A stretch of 64,000 bases of DNA from Alicyclobacillus acidiphilus NBRC 100859 (GTDB taxonomy: Bacteria > Bacillota > Bacilli > Alicyclobacillales > Alicyclobacillaceae). The DNA is taken from contig NZ_BCQI01000001.1 in the NCBI RefSeq assembly GCF_001544355.1, forward strand, positions 62,001 through 126,000, in the 5' to 3' direction. Position 1 is the first letter of the stretch. The number at the start of each line of letters is the position of its first letter. This document shows positions 6,890 to 15,590 of the stretch, piece by piece. The translations under genes were made by a program, and so were the position numbers. The notes beneath the pieces are model-generated. The model did not search any database and was not told the DNA's origin. It worked only from the letters and a program-made list of their open reading frames with translations.

Positions 6890-7855
6890 TTATTCGGGGG
6901 ACTCTTTAGATATTCCTTCCACGAAACTTGAGATGATTTCCCACATGCGTTGTTCTTCCCCATCGGCAAATCGCCCGTCGCTGGTCTTGGCGAACCAATG
7001 AATTCGCGGATCGCGCGCGAACCACGACATTTGCCGTTTCACGAAGCGCCTGGTGTTGCGTTTGATGGTATCGATTGCTTGCTCTTCCGTCAATCGATGG
7101 TCCAACAAATCGACCACTTCCTTGTAGCCGATGGCCTGCAGACACGTGTGCTCACCTGTGACGCCGGCGCGGCGCAAGGCGGCCACTTCCTCGACCAACC
7201 CCGCTTTCCACATCGTATCGACGCGATCGTCGACGCGCCGGTACAACACTTCGCGTTCCATGCAGAGTCCCAGCATCAGGACGCGATACCGGCCTTCCCT
7301 CGTGGACCAGTCATAGTTTGCGGACATGGGCCGTTCGGCCGTGTCGTGCACTTCCAAGGCGCGCAGGACGCGCTTGGTGTCGTTCGGGTGAAGTTGGCTT
7401 GCGCGGGCGGGATCGCGCTCCACCAAGGCCGCGTACAACGCGGTATTGCCGTGCTCCGCGAGAAACGCGCGCCAATGGGCGCGGGCAGGCGATTCGGAAG
7501 AGCCTGTGGAGAAATCGAGATCGTCCGTCAGTCCGCGGATATAGAGCCCCGTGCCGCCGCAGACGACGGGGAGACGGCCTCGGCCCGCGATCTCGGCGAT
7601 GGCCTCGTCAGCCCACGTCTTCCACAGTGCCGCGGTGCACGTCTGTGTGGGTTCGATCACGTCGATCAGGTGGTGTCTCACGCCTTGCATCTCGTCCACG
7701 GTCAGCTTGGCGGTGCCAATGTCCATGCCCCGATACACCTGCATCGAATCGGCCGATACGACTTCGCCGTTCCACCGCTTGCCGATGGCGACGGCCAGTT
7801 CGCTTTTGCCGATGCCAGTCGGGCCCACGATCACGACAATCGATGTCTTGCTCAT
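6890..7855 (-). CDS. miaA: tRNA dimethylallyltransferase MiaA
   Basis: A 321-residue enzyme that adds a dimethylallyl group to A37 of tRNAs reading UNN codons. The P-loop 'GPTGIGKSE' is at residues 11-19; '[17 protein letters not shown]' and 'HHLIDV' follow in the usual order; and the C-terminal 'YKE', '[10 protein letters not shown]' region binds tRNA. ATG 7855 is chosen because GGAGGA lies just upstream; an in-frame ATG at 7870 overlaps that site. The start overlaps the stop of the upstream methyltransferase gene by an ATGA, indicating translational coupling. Its product is the substrate of MiaB, encoded at the head of the same operon. Confidence 0.96.
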   Translation of the reverse strand: MSKTSIVVIVGPTGIGKSELAVAIGKRWNGEVVSADSMQVYRGMDIGTAKLTVDEMQGVRHHLIDVIEPTQTCTAALWKTWADEAIAEIAGRGRLPVVCGGTGLYIRGLTDDLDFSTGSSESPARAHWRAFLAEHGNTALYAALVERDPARASQLHPNDTKRVLRALEVHDTAERPMSANYDWSTREGRYRVLMLGLCMEREVLYRRVDDRVDTMWKAGLVEEVAALRRAGVTGEHTCLQAIGYKEVVDLLDHRLTEEQAIDTIKRNTRRFVKRQMSWFARDPRIHWFAKTSDGRFADGEEQRMWEIISSFVEGISKESPE

Positions 7856-8673
7856 CCGAGTCTCCTCCATACGCCATACCCAACCTTTCGCCGCAGCGCG
7901 TCGGGCACAAGGCCGTGCCGCTGGAACACGCCGGAAGCCGGGCGCTCCTTCACCACCACAGCGCGCCGCGCGACCCGCTTCGCTTCTTCGATGGCTGCGT
8001 CCGACAGCTCGTCCATCGCGGCAAACGGCCGAACAGGTTCAATCGACGCCGAAGCCGACGCGGGCATGCGGAACATCGGATCGAAATACACCACGTCCAC
8101 ACTGGCTGAAGGCTGCTGTTTGAGCCACGTGACATGGTCCACAGCCTGCACATCCACACGCTGCAGCAGTTGAGCGGCAGCGGCATAGCGCTGGCAGCCG
8201 AAGACCTGAACGGCCTGCAGCAAGCCAGCCAAAACCGGGCTCTTCTCGAGGCCAATCACCCGGCCAGAAGCGCCGACCGCGTGTGCGAACACGATTGCGT
8301 CGGAGCCAAGGCCGAGCGTCGCGTCGACGACGACATCGCCTTCACGGACATCGGCGATGCGCAGCAGTCGATCGCGCTCGCCGCGAAGCTGCTCCCGCTC
8401 AATGCGCTGAGCGGCCATGCTCGGGTGGAAAAACAGCGGATGTTCCATATCCGCCGTGAGAATGCGCACCGGATCATCCGCAACGAAGAGCACGTCCGCG
8501 CCAGTCGCCTCGAACAGATCGGCGACGCCGCGATCGGCGCGATCGACGAAGGGAACGCCAAAAAAGGCCGAGAGCCCCTGGGCGAGCGCGTGAGCCTCAC
8601 TCGAACCCACGCGGGGGACTGTGACGACCGCCTGCCGCAAGTCGAACGCGTTGGCAACACCGCGATTAGACAA
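7852..8673 (-). CDS. Class I SAM-dependent methyltransferase, RsmJ-like
   Basis: A 273-residue protein. The SAM-binding motif I is 'VVDATLGLGSDAIVFAHAVG' (about 115-134), followed by 'VIGLEKSP', and 'VDVVYFDPMFR' (motif IV, DPxF) near 197. The arrangement, with a variable N-terminal domain and DPMF, resembles the RsmJ/DUF548-type family that methylates 16S rRNA, but target specificity cannot be read from the sequence. It starts at a TTG with AAGGAG upstream, overlaps the end of mutL by 8 nt and couples to miaA by ATGA, so it sits inside the mismatch-repair/tRNA-modification operon. Confidence 0.8.
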   Translation of the reverse strand: MSNRGVANAFDLRQAVVTVPRVGSSEAHALAQGLSAFFGVPFVDRADRGVADLFEATGADVLFVADDPVRILTADMEHPLFFHPSMAAQRIEREQLRGERDRLLRIADVREGDVVVDATLGLGSDAIVFAHAVGASGRVIGLEKSPVLAGLLQAVQVFGCQRYAAAAQLLQRVDVQAVDHVTWLKQQPSASVDVVYFDPMFRMPASASASIEPVRPFAAMDELSDAAIEEAKRVARRAVVVKERPASGVFQRHGLVPDALRRKVGYGVWRRLG

Positions 8674-10549
8674 TGCGGAAAAACTCCTTTTCCAACTGCT
8701 TGTCCGTGAACCGTAAGAAGATAGGGCGGCCGTGCGGGCAATGGAACGGATCGCGACAGCGGACCAAGGCGTGACACAGCGCCTCCAACTCTGGCTGCGA
8801 CAAGAACCAGTTGGCTTTCACAGCCGCCTTACAAGCGCGCGTCGCGATGACGTCCTGAATCCTCTCCAAAACGTCGGATGACGATGGATTGACGACGTCG
8901 TCGAACATCTCGTGGACCAGGAGATCAATATCGAGACCTTCCCAAATATCCGGCACGGTGCGAACGACGACATCGTACGCGCCGAAGTGCTCAAACTCGA
9001 TCCCGACTTCTTCAAGCGCCGCCTGCTTCGACATCGCCGCCTCAAACGCGCTTGGCGAAAGGGCGATCTGGATCGGCGTCAACAGCGGCATCGCGCGCAC
9101 ATCCTGGCGTCGCATGCGGTCGGTGAACTCTTCGTACAAGATCCGCTCGTGCGCCGCGTGTTGATCGATGATGTAGAGCGACTCGCCGTCGTCCGCAACG
9201 ACGTACATGCCGAGCGCCTGGCCGATGGGCCGCAGCGTCCAATCCTGTTTGCGCGCTTCCTCAGGCTGCAATCCCGCCTGCACCGCATCGGTCTGCGCTG
9301 AGCCTGGGGGCACGAGCGACGTGGAATCTGTCTCGCCCCGGTTGTCGGACTTCCCGTAGATGGACGACAGTTCATGGGCGGTATCGACTCGCGATGTTCG
9401 CTGAAACTCGACATGCGCTCGCGGCTTCCACGCGGTTGTAGCCGCCGCTTCATCCCGACCACTGGACTTTCCGGCTTCAGGCCCTTGCCAAGTCAGTTCG
9501 AGCGGCTGCACACGAGCATGGACCGCCTCGCCGACCGTTCTCCTCGGCGTGGCAGCCAACAGTGTGTCATCCATCGCTTCCATGACCGATTTCGCGACCA
9601 GGCGAACCAGGTCGGCTTCCTCGCTGAAACGGACCTCCGCCTTGTGTGGGTGGACGTTGACGTCCACAAGCGACGGATCCATCTCCAAGTACACGGCATA
9701 CATCGGATGCTTGCCAACCATCAGGCGGTTTTTGTAACCCTGGACGACGGCTTGGTGGATGGCGAGATTGCGCACCGGACGTCCGTTGACAAACAGGTGG
9801 GCATAGGATCGAGTCCCCCGCCCCTGCGTCGGCCGTCCAATGAAGCCTGACACCCGGTAGTCGGCTGTCTCCCCTCGCAATGCCAGCATCATCTTGGCTT
9901 CGCCGACGCCGTAGAGCGCCGCCAACACCGTCCGCACATCGCCGTTGCCAGGGGTTTGAAACAGCACCTGGTGCTCCGTTTCACACGTGAACGCCACGTC
10001 GGGCCGTGACAGCGCGGCCTGCTGCACGACCTCGACCGATTTCGCCTGCTCGGTATGGACCGTGCGAAGATACTTCAAGCGCGCAGGCGTGTTGAAAAAC
10101 AGATCCCGCACCGCGATCCGCGTTCCCACCGGCGCTCCGACCTTGCGCTTCTCCGTGATTTCGCCGCCTTCGACGGTCACTTCGATCCCGGTCTCCACCT
10201 GGTTGGTGCGCGTGGTCAAGGTCACGCGTGACACCGCCGCGATGGACGCCAAGGCTTCGCCGCGAAAGCCGAGTGTGCGAATGCGGGCGAGATCGCGCTC
10301 ATCGTACACCTTGCTCGTCGCATGCCGCTGAAAAGCGAGCACGGCGTCTTCGTCGTCCATGCCGACGCCGTCGTCCTGCACCACAATCTCCGCAATCCCG
10401 CCTTCCCGCAGAGACACGCGCACAGCTTTTGCCCCTGCGTCCAACGCGTTCTCAACCAACTCTTTCACGCACGACGCCGGCCTCGTCACGACTTCACCCG
10501 CGGCGATTTGGTTGGCGAGCGTCGCGGTCATCAACTGGATGTTTCCCAT
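8666..10549 (-). CDS. mutL: DNA mismatch repair protein MutL
   Basis: A 627-residue MutL. The N-terminal GHKL ATPase has 'IAAGEVV', 'ELVENALDAGAK', 'DDGVGM' and 'RTLGFRGEALASI'. After a variable Glu/Arg-rich linker (about 335-430) the C-terminal dimerisation domain has the endonuclease motif 'DQHAAHERILYE' at about 460 and 'CPHGRP' near 605. It is therefore the nicking, MutH-independent type. Its start overlaps the end of mutS by 19 nt with GAGGAAG upstream. It acts with MutS on mismatches and is expected to be steered by the beta clamp. Confidence 0.97.
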   Translation of the reverse strand: MGNIQLMTATLANQIAAGEVVTRPASCVKELVENALDAGAKAVRVSLREGGIAEIVVQDDGVGMDDEDAVLAFQRHATSKVYDERDLARIRTLGFRGEALASIAAVSRVTLTTRTNQVETGIEVTVEGGEITEKRKVGAPVGTRIAVRDLFFNTPARLKYLRTVHTEQAKSVEVVQQAALSRPDVAFTCETEHQVLFQTPGNGDVRTVLAALYGVGEAKMMLALRGETADYRVSGFIGRPTQGRGTRSYAHLFVNGRPVRNLAIHQAVVQGYKNRLMVGKHPMYAVYLEMDPSLVDVNVHPHKAEVRFSEEADLVRLVAKSVMEAMDDTLLAATPRRTVGEAVHARVQPLELTWQGPEAGKSSGRDEAAATTAWKPRAHVEFQRTSRVDTAHELSSIYGKSDNRGETDSTSLVPPGSAQTDAVQAGLQPEEARKQDWTLRPIGQALGMYVVADDGESLYIIDQHAAHERILYEEFTDRMRRQDVRAMPLLTPIQIALSPSAFEAAMSKQAALEEVGIEFEHFGAYDVVVRTVPDIWEGLDIDLLVHEMFDDVVNPSSSDVLERIQDVIATRACKAAVKANWFLSQPELEALCHALVRCRDPFHCPHGRPIFLRFTDKQLEKEFFRIV

Positions 10550-13164
10550 TGGACCAGCTTCCTCGCTTTCTCCACGAGTTCATGGATTCGATTCATGGCC
10601 GCGATCGGCGTCATGTTCAGCACGTCGAGTTGCGCAACCTCCTGCGCGAACGCTTCGGTCGGTCCAGCAAACAGCGCCAAGGGCGGCAGTGGTTCCGGCA
10701 GCAGTTCCTTCGCAGCGGCGACCTCCTGGCCTGCGTCGGACAGGGCACCCAAGGACCTGTCGCGAATCGAGTCAGCGCCTTCGACACCGACGGTCTCTCG
10801 CGCTTCGAGCAAGGTCTGTGCCCGCTCGATCACGCTGGTCGGCAGGCCCGCCAACCGAGCGACCTGAATCCCGTAGCTCTTGTCGGATGGACGATCCACG
10901 ACGGTATGCAGAAAACGAATCCCGTCCTGCGACTCTTCCACCGCCATCGAATGGTTCTTCACACCAGGGAAACGCCGCGAGAAACCGACCAATTCGTGAT
11001 AATGGGTCGCAAACATCGTCAACGGACGCTCCTTGCGAACCGCCAATTCTTCGAGCACAGCCTCCGCGATGGAGAGTCCGTCATACGTCGACGTTCCTCG
11101 GCCAATCTCGTCGAGCAGCACGAGACTCCGCCCAGTCGCAGTGCGCAAAATCTCCGCCAACTCAATCATTTCGACCATGAACGTGCTTTGGCCGCGGTTC
11201 AAATCGTCCGAGGCGCCAATGCGCGCGAAAATGCGATCCACAATGCCAATCGTCGCCTGTTTCGCCGGGACGAATCCGCCCATTTGCGCCATCACGCAGA
11301 TCACCGCCGTCTGCCGCATGTACGTGCTCTTGCCGCCCATGTTCGGCCCGGTGAGCAAGATGATATGCCGATCCGGCGTGAGACTGGCGTCGTTTGGCAC
11401 AAACGGCGACGCGGCGTGTGCCTCGACCACAGGGTGACGGCCCGCTTCGATCTCGATCCCGACCTCGTCTCGCATCACGGGCCGCACGTATCGATACTCG
11501 GTCGCAACCTGCGCGAGGGTGCTCAACACGTCGATTCTCGCGACGGCGTCGGCCCAGCGTTGGATGGCGGAACCGAGCGCGATGACCTCTTGCGCCAAAG
11601 CCTGAAACAGCTCCAATTCAAAGGCGATGGCCCGCTCTTCGGCCGACAGGATCTCTTCCTCCCGCGCCTTCAATTCCGGCAGGACAAAGCGCTCCGCGGA
11701 CGCGAGCGTTTGCCGCCGTTCGTAGTCGGCAGGAACGTTTTGCAGATTCGATTTCGATACCTCGATATAGTACCCAAACACCTTGTTGTAGCCGATCTTC
11801 AGCGATTTAATCCCGGTCCGTTCGCGTTCCCGGACCTCCAAGTCGCGCAGCCAAGTCCTTCCCGACGATTGCAAGGTGCGCAGCCTGTCCAGCTCCGGAT
11901 GCACGCCCATCTTGAACATGCCGCCCTCGCGAATCGATACGGGAGGTTCGTCGACGATCTGATTGCGCACGGTGTCTCGAAACTCCGTCAAGTCCGGCAG
12001 ACCCGAAATTTCCTCGTTCAACAGATCGGGCAGGGTCGCGGACTGCAAGCATTCGACGGCGAGCGCGGCGTGATCAAGTGAATGGACCAAAGCCTTCGCG
12101 TCGCGCGCGTTCGCGCTCCCGAAGGAGAATTTCGCGAGGAGGCGCGCCAGGTCGTGGACGCCTCGCAGACTTTGCCGAACTTCCTCGCGGAGAATCAAGT
12201 CGTCGTAGAAGAACGAAACGACGTCATGCCTGCGCTCAATTTCGGTTCGATCCCGGAGCGGCCGCTCCAGCCACGCCTTGAGCATGCGCCCTCCGCCAGC
12301 CGTGATGGACTTGTCCAACAAACCGAGCAGCGAGCCTTTCTTCGAGCGATCCCGCGCAGAGGCGATCAACTCCAAATGGCCGATGGCCGTCTGGTTCAAT
12401 TCCATATAGGCGTGTTCGAACATGGGGCGCGGCCCTTGGAGATGGCGCAGGGTCACTTTCTGGGTATCGCGCAGATAGACGAGCGTCGCTTCCAGGGCCT
12501 GATGCGAGAGCGAACCCGCCGCCATGCCCAAGGCTTCCGGAGCCGCGACGCCGTACTGTTGTTCCAAGACACCTTCGATGCGAAACGCGCGGCGCGTCAC
12601 GACGAGTTGGCTTTCATCCAGCACGCGCTGCAAATCGAGCGGAACCTCGTACGATCCAGGGAGCAGCAATTCGATGGGGCGCCACAATTGAATGCGTTCC
12701 AGACACGCCTCCATGGAAGAAAGGCCGACCATAACCTCGCCCGTCCCGACGTCGACGAACGCCAAACCGTGTTCGGTGTCACCCGGCGCGAGCGCCCCCA
12801 GGAAGCGATTGTCCTGCTCTTTGGACAGAGCCGTCCCCGGTGTCACAATCCGAACGATCTCGCGCTGAACGAGCCCCTTCGCTGTCTTCGGATCCTCGAT
12901 CTGCTCGCAGATCGCCACACGAAACCCTTGTTCAATCAGCCGTTCCAAATAACCTTCGAGAGCGTGATACGGGACGCCGCACATCGGAATGCGCCCGGCC
13001 TCTCCCGCGTCCCGCCCCGTTAACGTGATATCGAGCGCGCGGCTCGCGACGACAGCGTCGTCGAAGAACAGTTCGTAAAAGTCACCCAGTCTGAACATCA
13101 GCAACGTGTCGTCGAGCGTCGCCTTGATTTCCTGGTATTGACGCATCATCGGCGTCAGCGCCAT
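10531..13164 (-). CDS. mutS: DNA mismatch repair protein MutS
   Basis: An 877-residue mismatch-recognition ATPase. The mismatch-contacting Phe-x-Glu is 'GDFYE' (F29, E31). The connector, core and clamp domains follow, then the ABC ATPase with Walker A 'GPNMGGKST' at about 604, 'LVLLDEIGRGTSTYDG' (signature/Walker B) and 'FATHYHEL'. The C-terminal tail is a short helix-turn-helix dimerisation region. Length and order are typical. GAGGTAGACAG precedes the ATG. It is transcribed with miaB and ricA upstream and mutL downstream, as in Bacillus subtilis. Confidence 0.97.
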   Translation of the reverse strand: MALTPMMRQYQEIKATLDDTLLMFRLGDFYELFFDDAVVASRALDITLTGRDAGEAGRIPMCGVPYHALEGYLERLIEQGFRVAICEQIEDPKTAKGLVQREIVRIVTPGTALSKEQDNRFLGALAPGDTEHGLAFVDVGTGEVMVGLSSMEACLERIQLWRPIELLLPGSYEVPLDLQRVLDESQLVVTRRAFRIEGVLEQQYGVAAPEALGMAAGSLSHQALEATLVYLRDTQKVTLRHLQGPRPMFEHAYMELNQTAIGHLELIASARDRSKKGSLLGLLDKSITAGGGRMLKAWLERPLRDRTEIERRHDVVSFFYDDLILREEVRQSLRGVHDLARLLAKFSFGSANARDAKALVHSLDHAALAVECLQSATLPDLLNEEISGLPDLTEFRDTVRNQIVDEPPVSIREGGMFKMGVHPELDRLRTLQSSGRTWLRDLEVRERERTGIKSLKIGYNKVFGYYIEVSKSNLQNVPADYERRQTLASAERFVLPELKAREEEILSAEERAIAFELELFQALAQEVIALGSAIQRWADAVARIDVLSTLAQVATEYRYVRPVMRDEVGIEIEAGRHPVVEAHAASPFVPNDASLTPDRHIILLTGPNMGGKSTYMRQTAVICVMAQMGGFVPAKQATIGIVDRIFARIGASDDLNRGQSTFMVEMIELAEILRTATGRSLVLLDEIGRGTSTYDGLSIAEAVLEELAVRKERPLTMFATHYHELVGFSRRFPGVKNHSMAVEESQDGIRFLHTVVDRPSDKSYGIQVARLAGLPTSVIERAQTLLEARETVGVEGADSIRDRSLGALSDAGQEVAAAKELLPEPLPPLALFAGPTEAFAQEVAQLDVLNMTPIAAMNRIHELVEKARKLVQWETSS

Positions 13165-13185
13165 CTGTCTACCTCCTGCAGTTCA

Positions 13186-13635
13186 TCAGTTCGTCCCGCA
13201 CGATCCGCCGCACCCGCCCGTGGAACATGAGCCGCCGGAACCGCACGAACGCGGCCCTGGCTCGACCGGAAGCCGTTCTTTCAACCGCGCCAAAAGGACG
13301 AGCGTCACTTCCTGCAACATCGCGTTGAGTTCCGCCTGAGCGGATTTATATTGCATCGCCACCGGAATTTCAGCGAGCCGTTCCTCGATTTGCTGCACCT
13401 CCAGACGCACCCGCTCGTACTTCTCGCTGCCTGCGCCTTGCCGTTCCCCCAGCACCAGCATGGCGTTGGTCTTCTTCTTTAACGCGTCAAACAGCGTTTG
13501 CGCTTCCCGATGCCGTTCCATCTTGGCGCGAGCCTGCCAAAACGCCTCGGCCTCTTCGGAAGACGCAATCAACGACGCAATCTCGTCGGCCTTTTGCAAC
13601 ACCGTCTGTCGATCCGTCCCTACCATCATCATCAT
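13186..13635 (-). CDS. ricA: YlbF/YmcA-family regulator (RicA-like) with four-Cys tail
   Basis: A 149-residue helical protein of the YlbF/YmcA family. In Bacillus subtilis RicA, RicF and RicT form a complex with RNase Y that promotes mRNA maturation and carries [4Fe-4S] clusters. The gene lies directly after miaB (ATGA overlap), exactly as ricA does. The helical core is residues 10-120. The C terminus is a Gly/Ser-rich tail with Cys131, Cys137, Cys142 and Cys146, which looks like a metal or Fe-S ligand set. There are four consecutive ATG codons; the first is 7 nt from GGAGG. Assignment as RicA rather than RicF rests on position. Confidence 0.75.
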   Translation of the reverse strand: MMMMVGTDRQTVLQKADEIASLIASSEEAEAFWQARAKMERHREAQTLFDALKKKTNAMLVLGERQGAGSEKYERVRLEVQQIEERLAEIPVAMQYKSAQAELNAMLQEVTLVLLARLKERLPVEPGPRSCGSGGSCSTGGCGGSCGTN

Positions 13636-15134
13636 GAGATAACCTCCTGCACCTCAGGAGCCCTCACCACTCGCCCCTTCAGCAAAAACGTCTGCGGTTC
13701 TGTAATTTCGACTTCGACATGGCGGCCCTGCATCGAAGCGTCTCCAGGAAACAACACGAGTCGATTGCCTCGCGTACGACCGGAGAGCACATCTTTGTTC
13801 GTCCGGCTCTCGCCCTCCACGAGCACGTCGACGATCTCGCCCCGCAGTTGCAGGTTGTGACGCAGACTGATCTCGTTTTGCACGTCGTTCAACCGACGCA
13901 GACGATCCTTTTTCTCAGCCAATGTGGCCGTATCCTCAAAGCTCGCCGCAGGCGTGTTCTCGCGCGGAGAGTAGATAAACGTGAACGCGTTGTCGAACTC
14001 GACCTCGCGCACGAGCGAGACCGTTTGTTCAAAATCATCCTCAGTCTCGCCTGGAAACCCGACGATGATATCGGTCGTCAAGACGACGTTCGGAATTGCG
14101 CCGCGAATCTTGTGCACGAGGTTGAGATAGTACTCTCGTGTATGTGAGCGGTTCATCCGCTTCAAAATACGGTTGCTGCCAGATTGGACAGGCAGGTGAA
14201 TATGCTCGACGACGTGCTCGGACTGCGCGATGGCGTCGATCAACTCATCCGTGAAGTTCCACGGATTGGACGTCGTGAAGCGGATCCGATCGATTCCGGG
14301 AATCTCGTTCACCTTCCTCAAGAGTCCAGCAAAATTGGTCGTGCCGAGATCGACACCGTAGTCGTTGACGTTTTGTCCAAGCAGCGTGATGTCGCGATAC
14401 CCTTCGGCGACGAGCGACGCCACTTCAGCCAGAATGTCTTCCGGCAAGCGGCTTCGTTCGACGCCACGCGTATACGGCACGATGCAATAGGTGCAGAACT
14501 TGTTGCAGCCGTACTGAATGTTCACCCAGGCGCGAACGCTGTCTTTGCGGATCTTCGGCCAATCCTCGACGGTCTCCGGCGCCTTGTCCCACACTTCAAG
14601 CACGGTCTCCGTCGAGTTCTTCGCCTGAAATACAAGCTCGGGCAAACGCTGGATGTTGTGGGTGCCAAAGACGAGATCCACCCACGGGAACTTTTCGAGC
14701 ACAAGCTTTTGCACGCCTTGTTCCTGCGCCATGCATCCGCACAAACCAAACAATAGCTCAGGATTGCGGAATTTGAGCGGCCGCATCCGGCCAATTTGGC
14801 CGAACACCTTGTCCTCCGCGTTTTCGCGGACCGCACAGGTATTGAACAGAATGAAGTCGGCGTCCTCCTCCGACTCCGTTTGCTGATAGCCCATACCGTA
14901 AAGCAGCCCTGCCATGACCTCGGTATCGTGCTCGTTCATTTGGCAGCCGTACGTCAAAATTTTGAAGCGGTACGGGGAACCGTCCGCCTTGCGGCCGATC
15001 TGGTATTTCTTCGTCAAAGCTTCTATGTCATAGGACACGCGTTCCGCCTGATTCGGACGATGCGTTGTGCCAAACGTCAACCCAAGTCCACGTTCAAGAC
15101 GACCTTCGCGCGCGAGTTTTATCAAATTCTCCAA
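13632..15134 (-). CDS. miaB: tRNA-2-methylthio-N6-dimethylallyladenosine synthase MiaB
   Basis: A 500-residue radical-SAM methylthiotransferase that thiomethylates i6A37 made by MiaA. The N-terminal UPF0004 domain supplies three cluster cysteines ('YGCQMNEHD', 'NTCAVRENAEDK', 'GCMAQEQG'). The radical-SAM CX3CX2C is 'CNKFCTYC' in 'GCNKFCTYCIVPYTRG'. A C-terminal TRAM domain ends the protein. The N-terminal extension of about 60 residues before the first Cys domain is longer than in E. coli, as usual in Bacilli. The reading frame opens at a TTG at 15134, but a TTG at 15125 sits better relative to AGAGG. First gene of the miaB-ricA-mutS-mutL operon. Confidence 0.96.
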   Translation of the reverse strand: MENLIKLAREGRLERGLGLTFGTTHRPNQAERVSYDIEALTKKYQIGRKADGSPYRFKILTYGCQMNEHDTEVMAGLLYGMGYQQTESEEDADFILFNTCAVRENAEDKVFGQIGRMRPLKFRNPELLFGLCGCMAQEQGVQKLVLEKFPWVDLVFGTHNIQRLPELVFQAKNSTETVLEVWDKAPETVEDWPKIRKDSVRAWVNIQYGCNKFCTYCIVPYTRGVERSRLPEDILAEVASLVAEGYRDITLLGQNVNDYGVDLGTTNFAGLLRKVNEIPGIDRIRFTTSNPWNFTDELIDAIAQSEHVVEHIHLPVQSGSNRILKRMNRSHTREYYLNLVHKIRGAIPNVVLTTDIIVGFPGETEDDFEQTVSLVREVEFDNAFTFIYSPRENTPAASFEDTATLAEKKDRLRRLNDVQNEISLRHNLQLRGEIVDVLVEGESRTNKDVLSGRTRGNRLVLFPGDASMQGRHVEVEITEPQTFLLKGRVVRAPEVQEVIS

Positions 15135-15275
15135 CCTCTACCACTCCGTCGTCCAAATTGGCTTCCGGAACACAACTTCCGGACTCACGAGATACCTTGA
15201 AAAATTCGTTGCACATCTATCCCTAGATGATACCATAATGGAGGAATGTCTCACACGGAATTTGGAGGAATGACG

Positions 15276-15524
15276 GTGTCGGAGAAGCTGAACATCCCGA
15301 CGTTCGAAATATGCTTGCTGAATCAGGCCGAAGGGTACGACGGCGCCGTGGTGGCGCCGGACAAGGGGTCGTTCGCAAGCGACTTTCCTGACATCGACAA
15401 GATCATCCGGACCCATCAGGCCCTGTTGGTCTACGACAGCAAATGGCACTATGTACCGTTTCATCAAATTCGCGAAATCGTGAAGGGCAAGCGGCGCTTC
15501 GCGCTGCCGTGGCCGCTCGTATAG
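15276..15524 (+). CDS. Small protein of unknown function
   Basis: An 82-residue open frame with a strong site GGAGG 7 nt before GTG 15276. Two ATG starts further up, at 15246 and 15270, are too close to their own GGAGGA copies. The product has no signal peptide or membrane helix and is compact and mixed-charge ('GAVVAPDKGSF', 'HQALLVYDSKWHYVPFHQI', C-terminal 'RRFALPWPLV'). I do not recognise the family. It is divergent from miaB and convergent with the ATP-grasp cluster, and a possible promoter (TTGCAC-16-TACCAT) precedes it. It is one of very few plus-strand genes in the window. Confidence 0.7.
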   Translation: MSEKLNIPTFEICLLNQAEGYDGAVVAPDKGSFASDFPDIDKIIRTHQALLVYDSKWHYVPFHQIREIVKGKRRFALPWPLV

Positions 15525-15590
15525 AGCGTGTCCGGTACGCGCGAAGGGCTTGAACGCGAAGCTTGAACAAGGTCTCAACACCACCGGGCA

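Noticed and set aside
6950-8173. 407-codon plus-strand frame opposite miaA and the methyltransferase gene
   Set aside because: It is a high-GC mirror of well-supported minus-strand genes with conserved motifs and has no ribosome site.
10228-12081. 617-codon plus-strand frame opposite mutL/mutS
   Set aside because: Antisense shadow of mutS; composition is Arg/Gln/His-rich as expected from reverse reading of a GC-rich gene.
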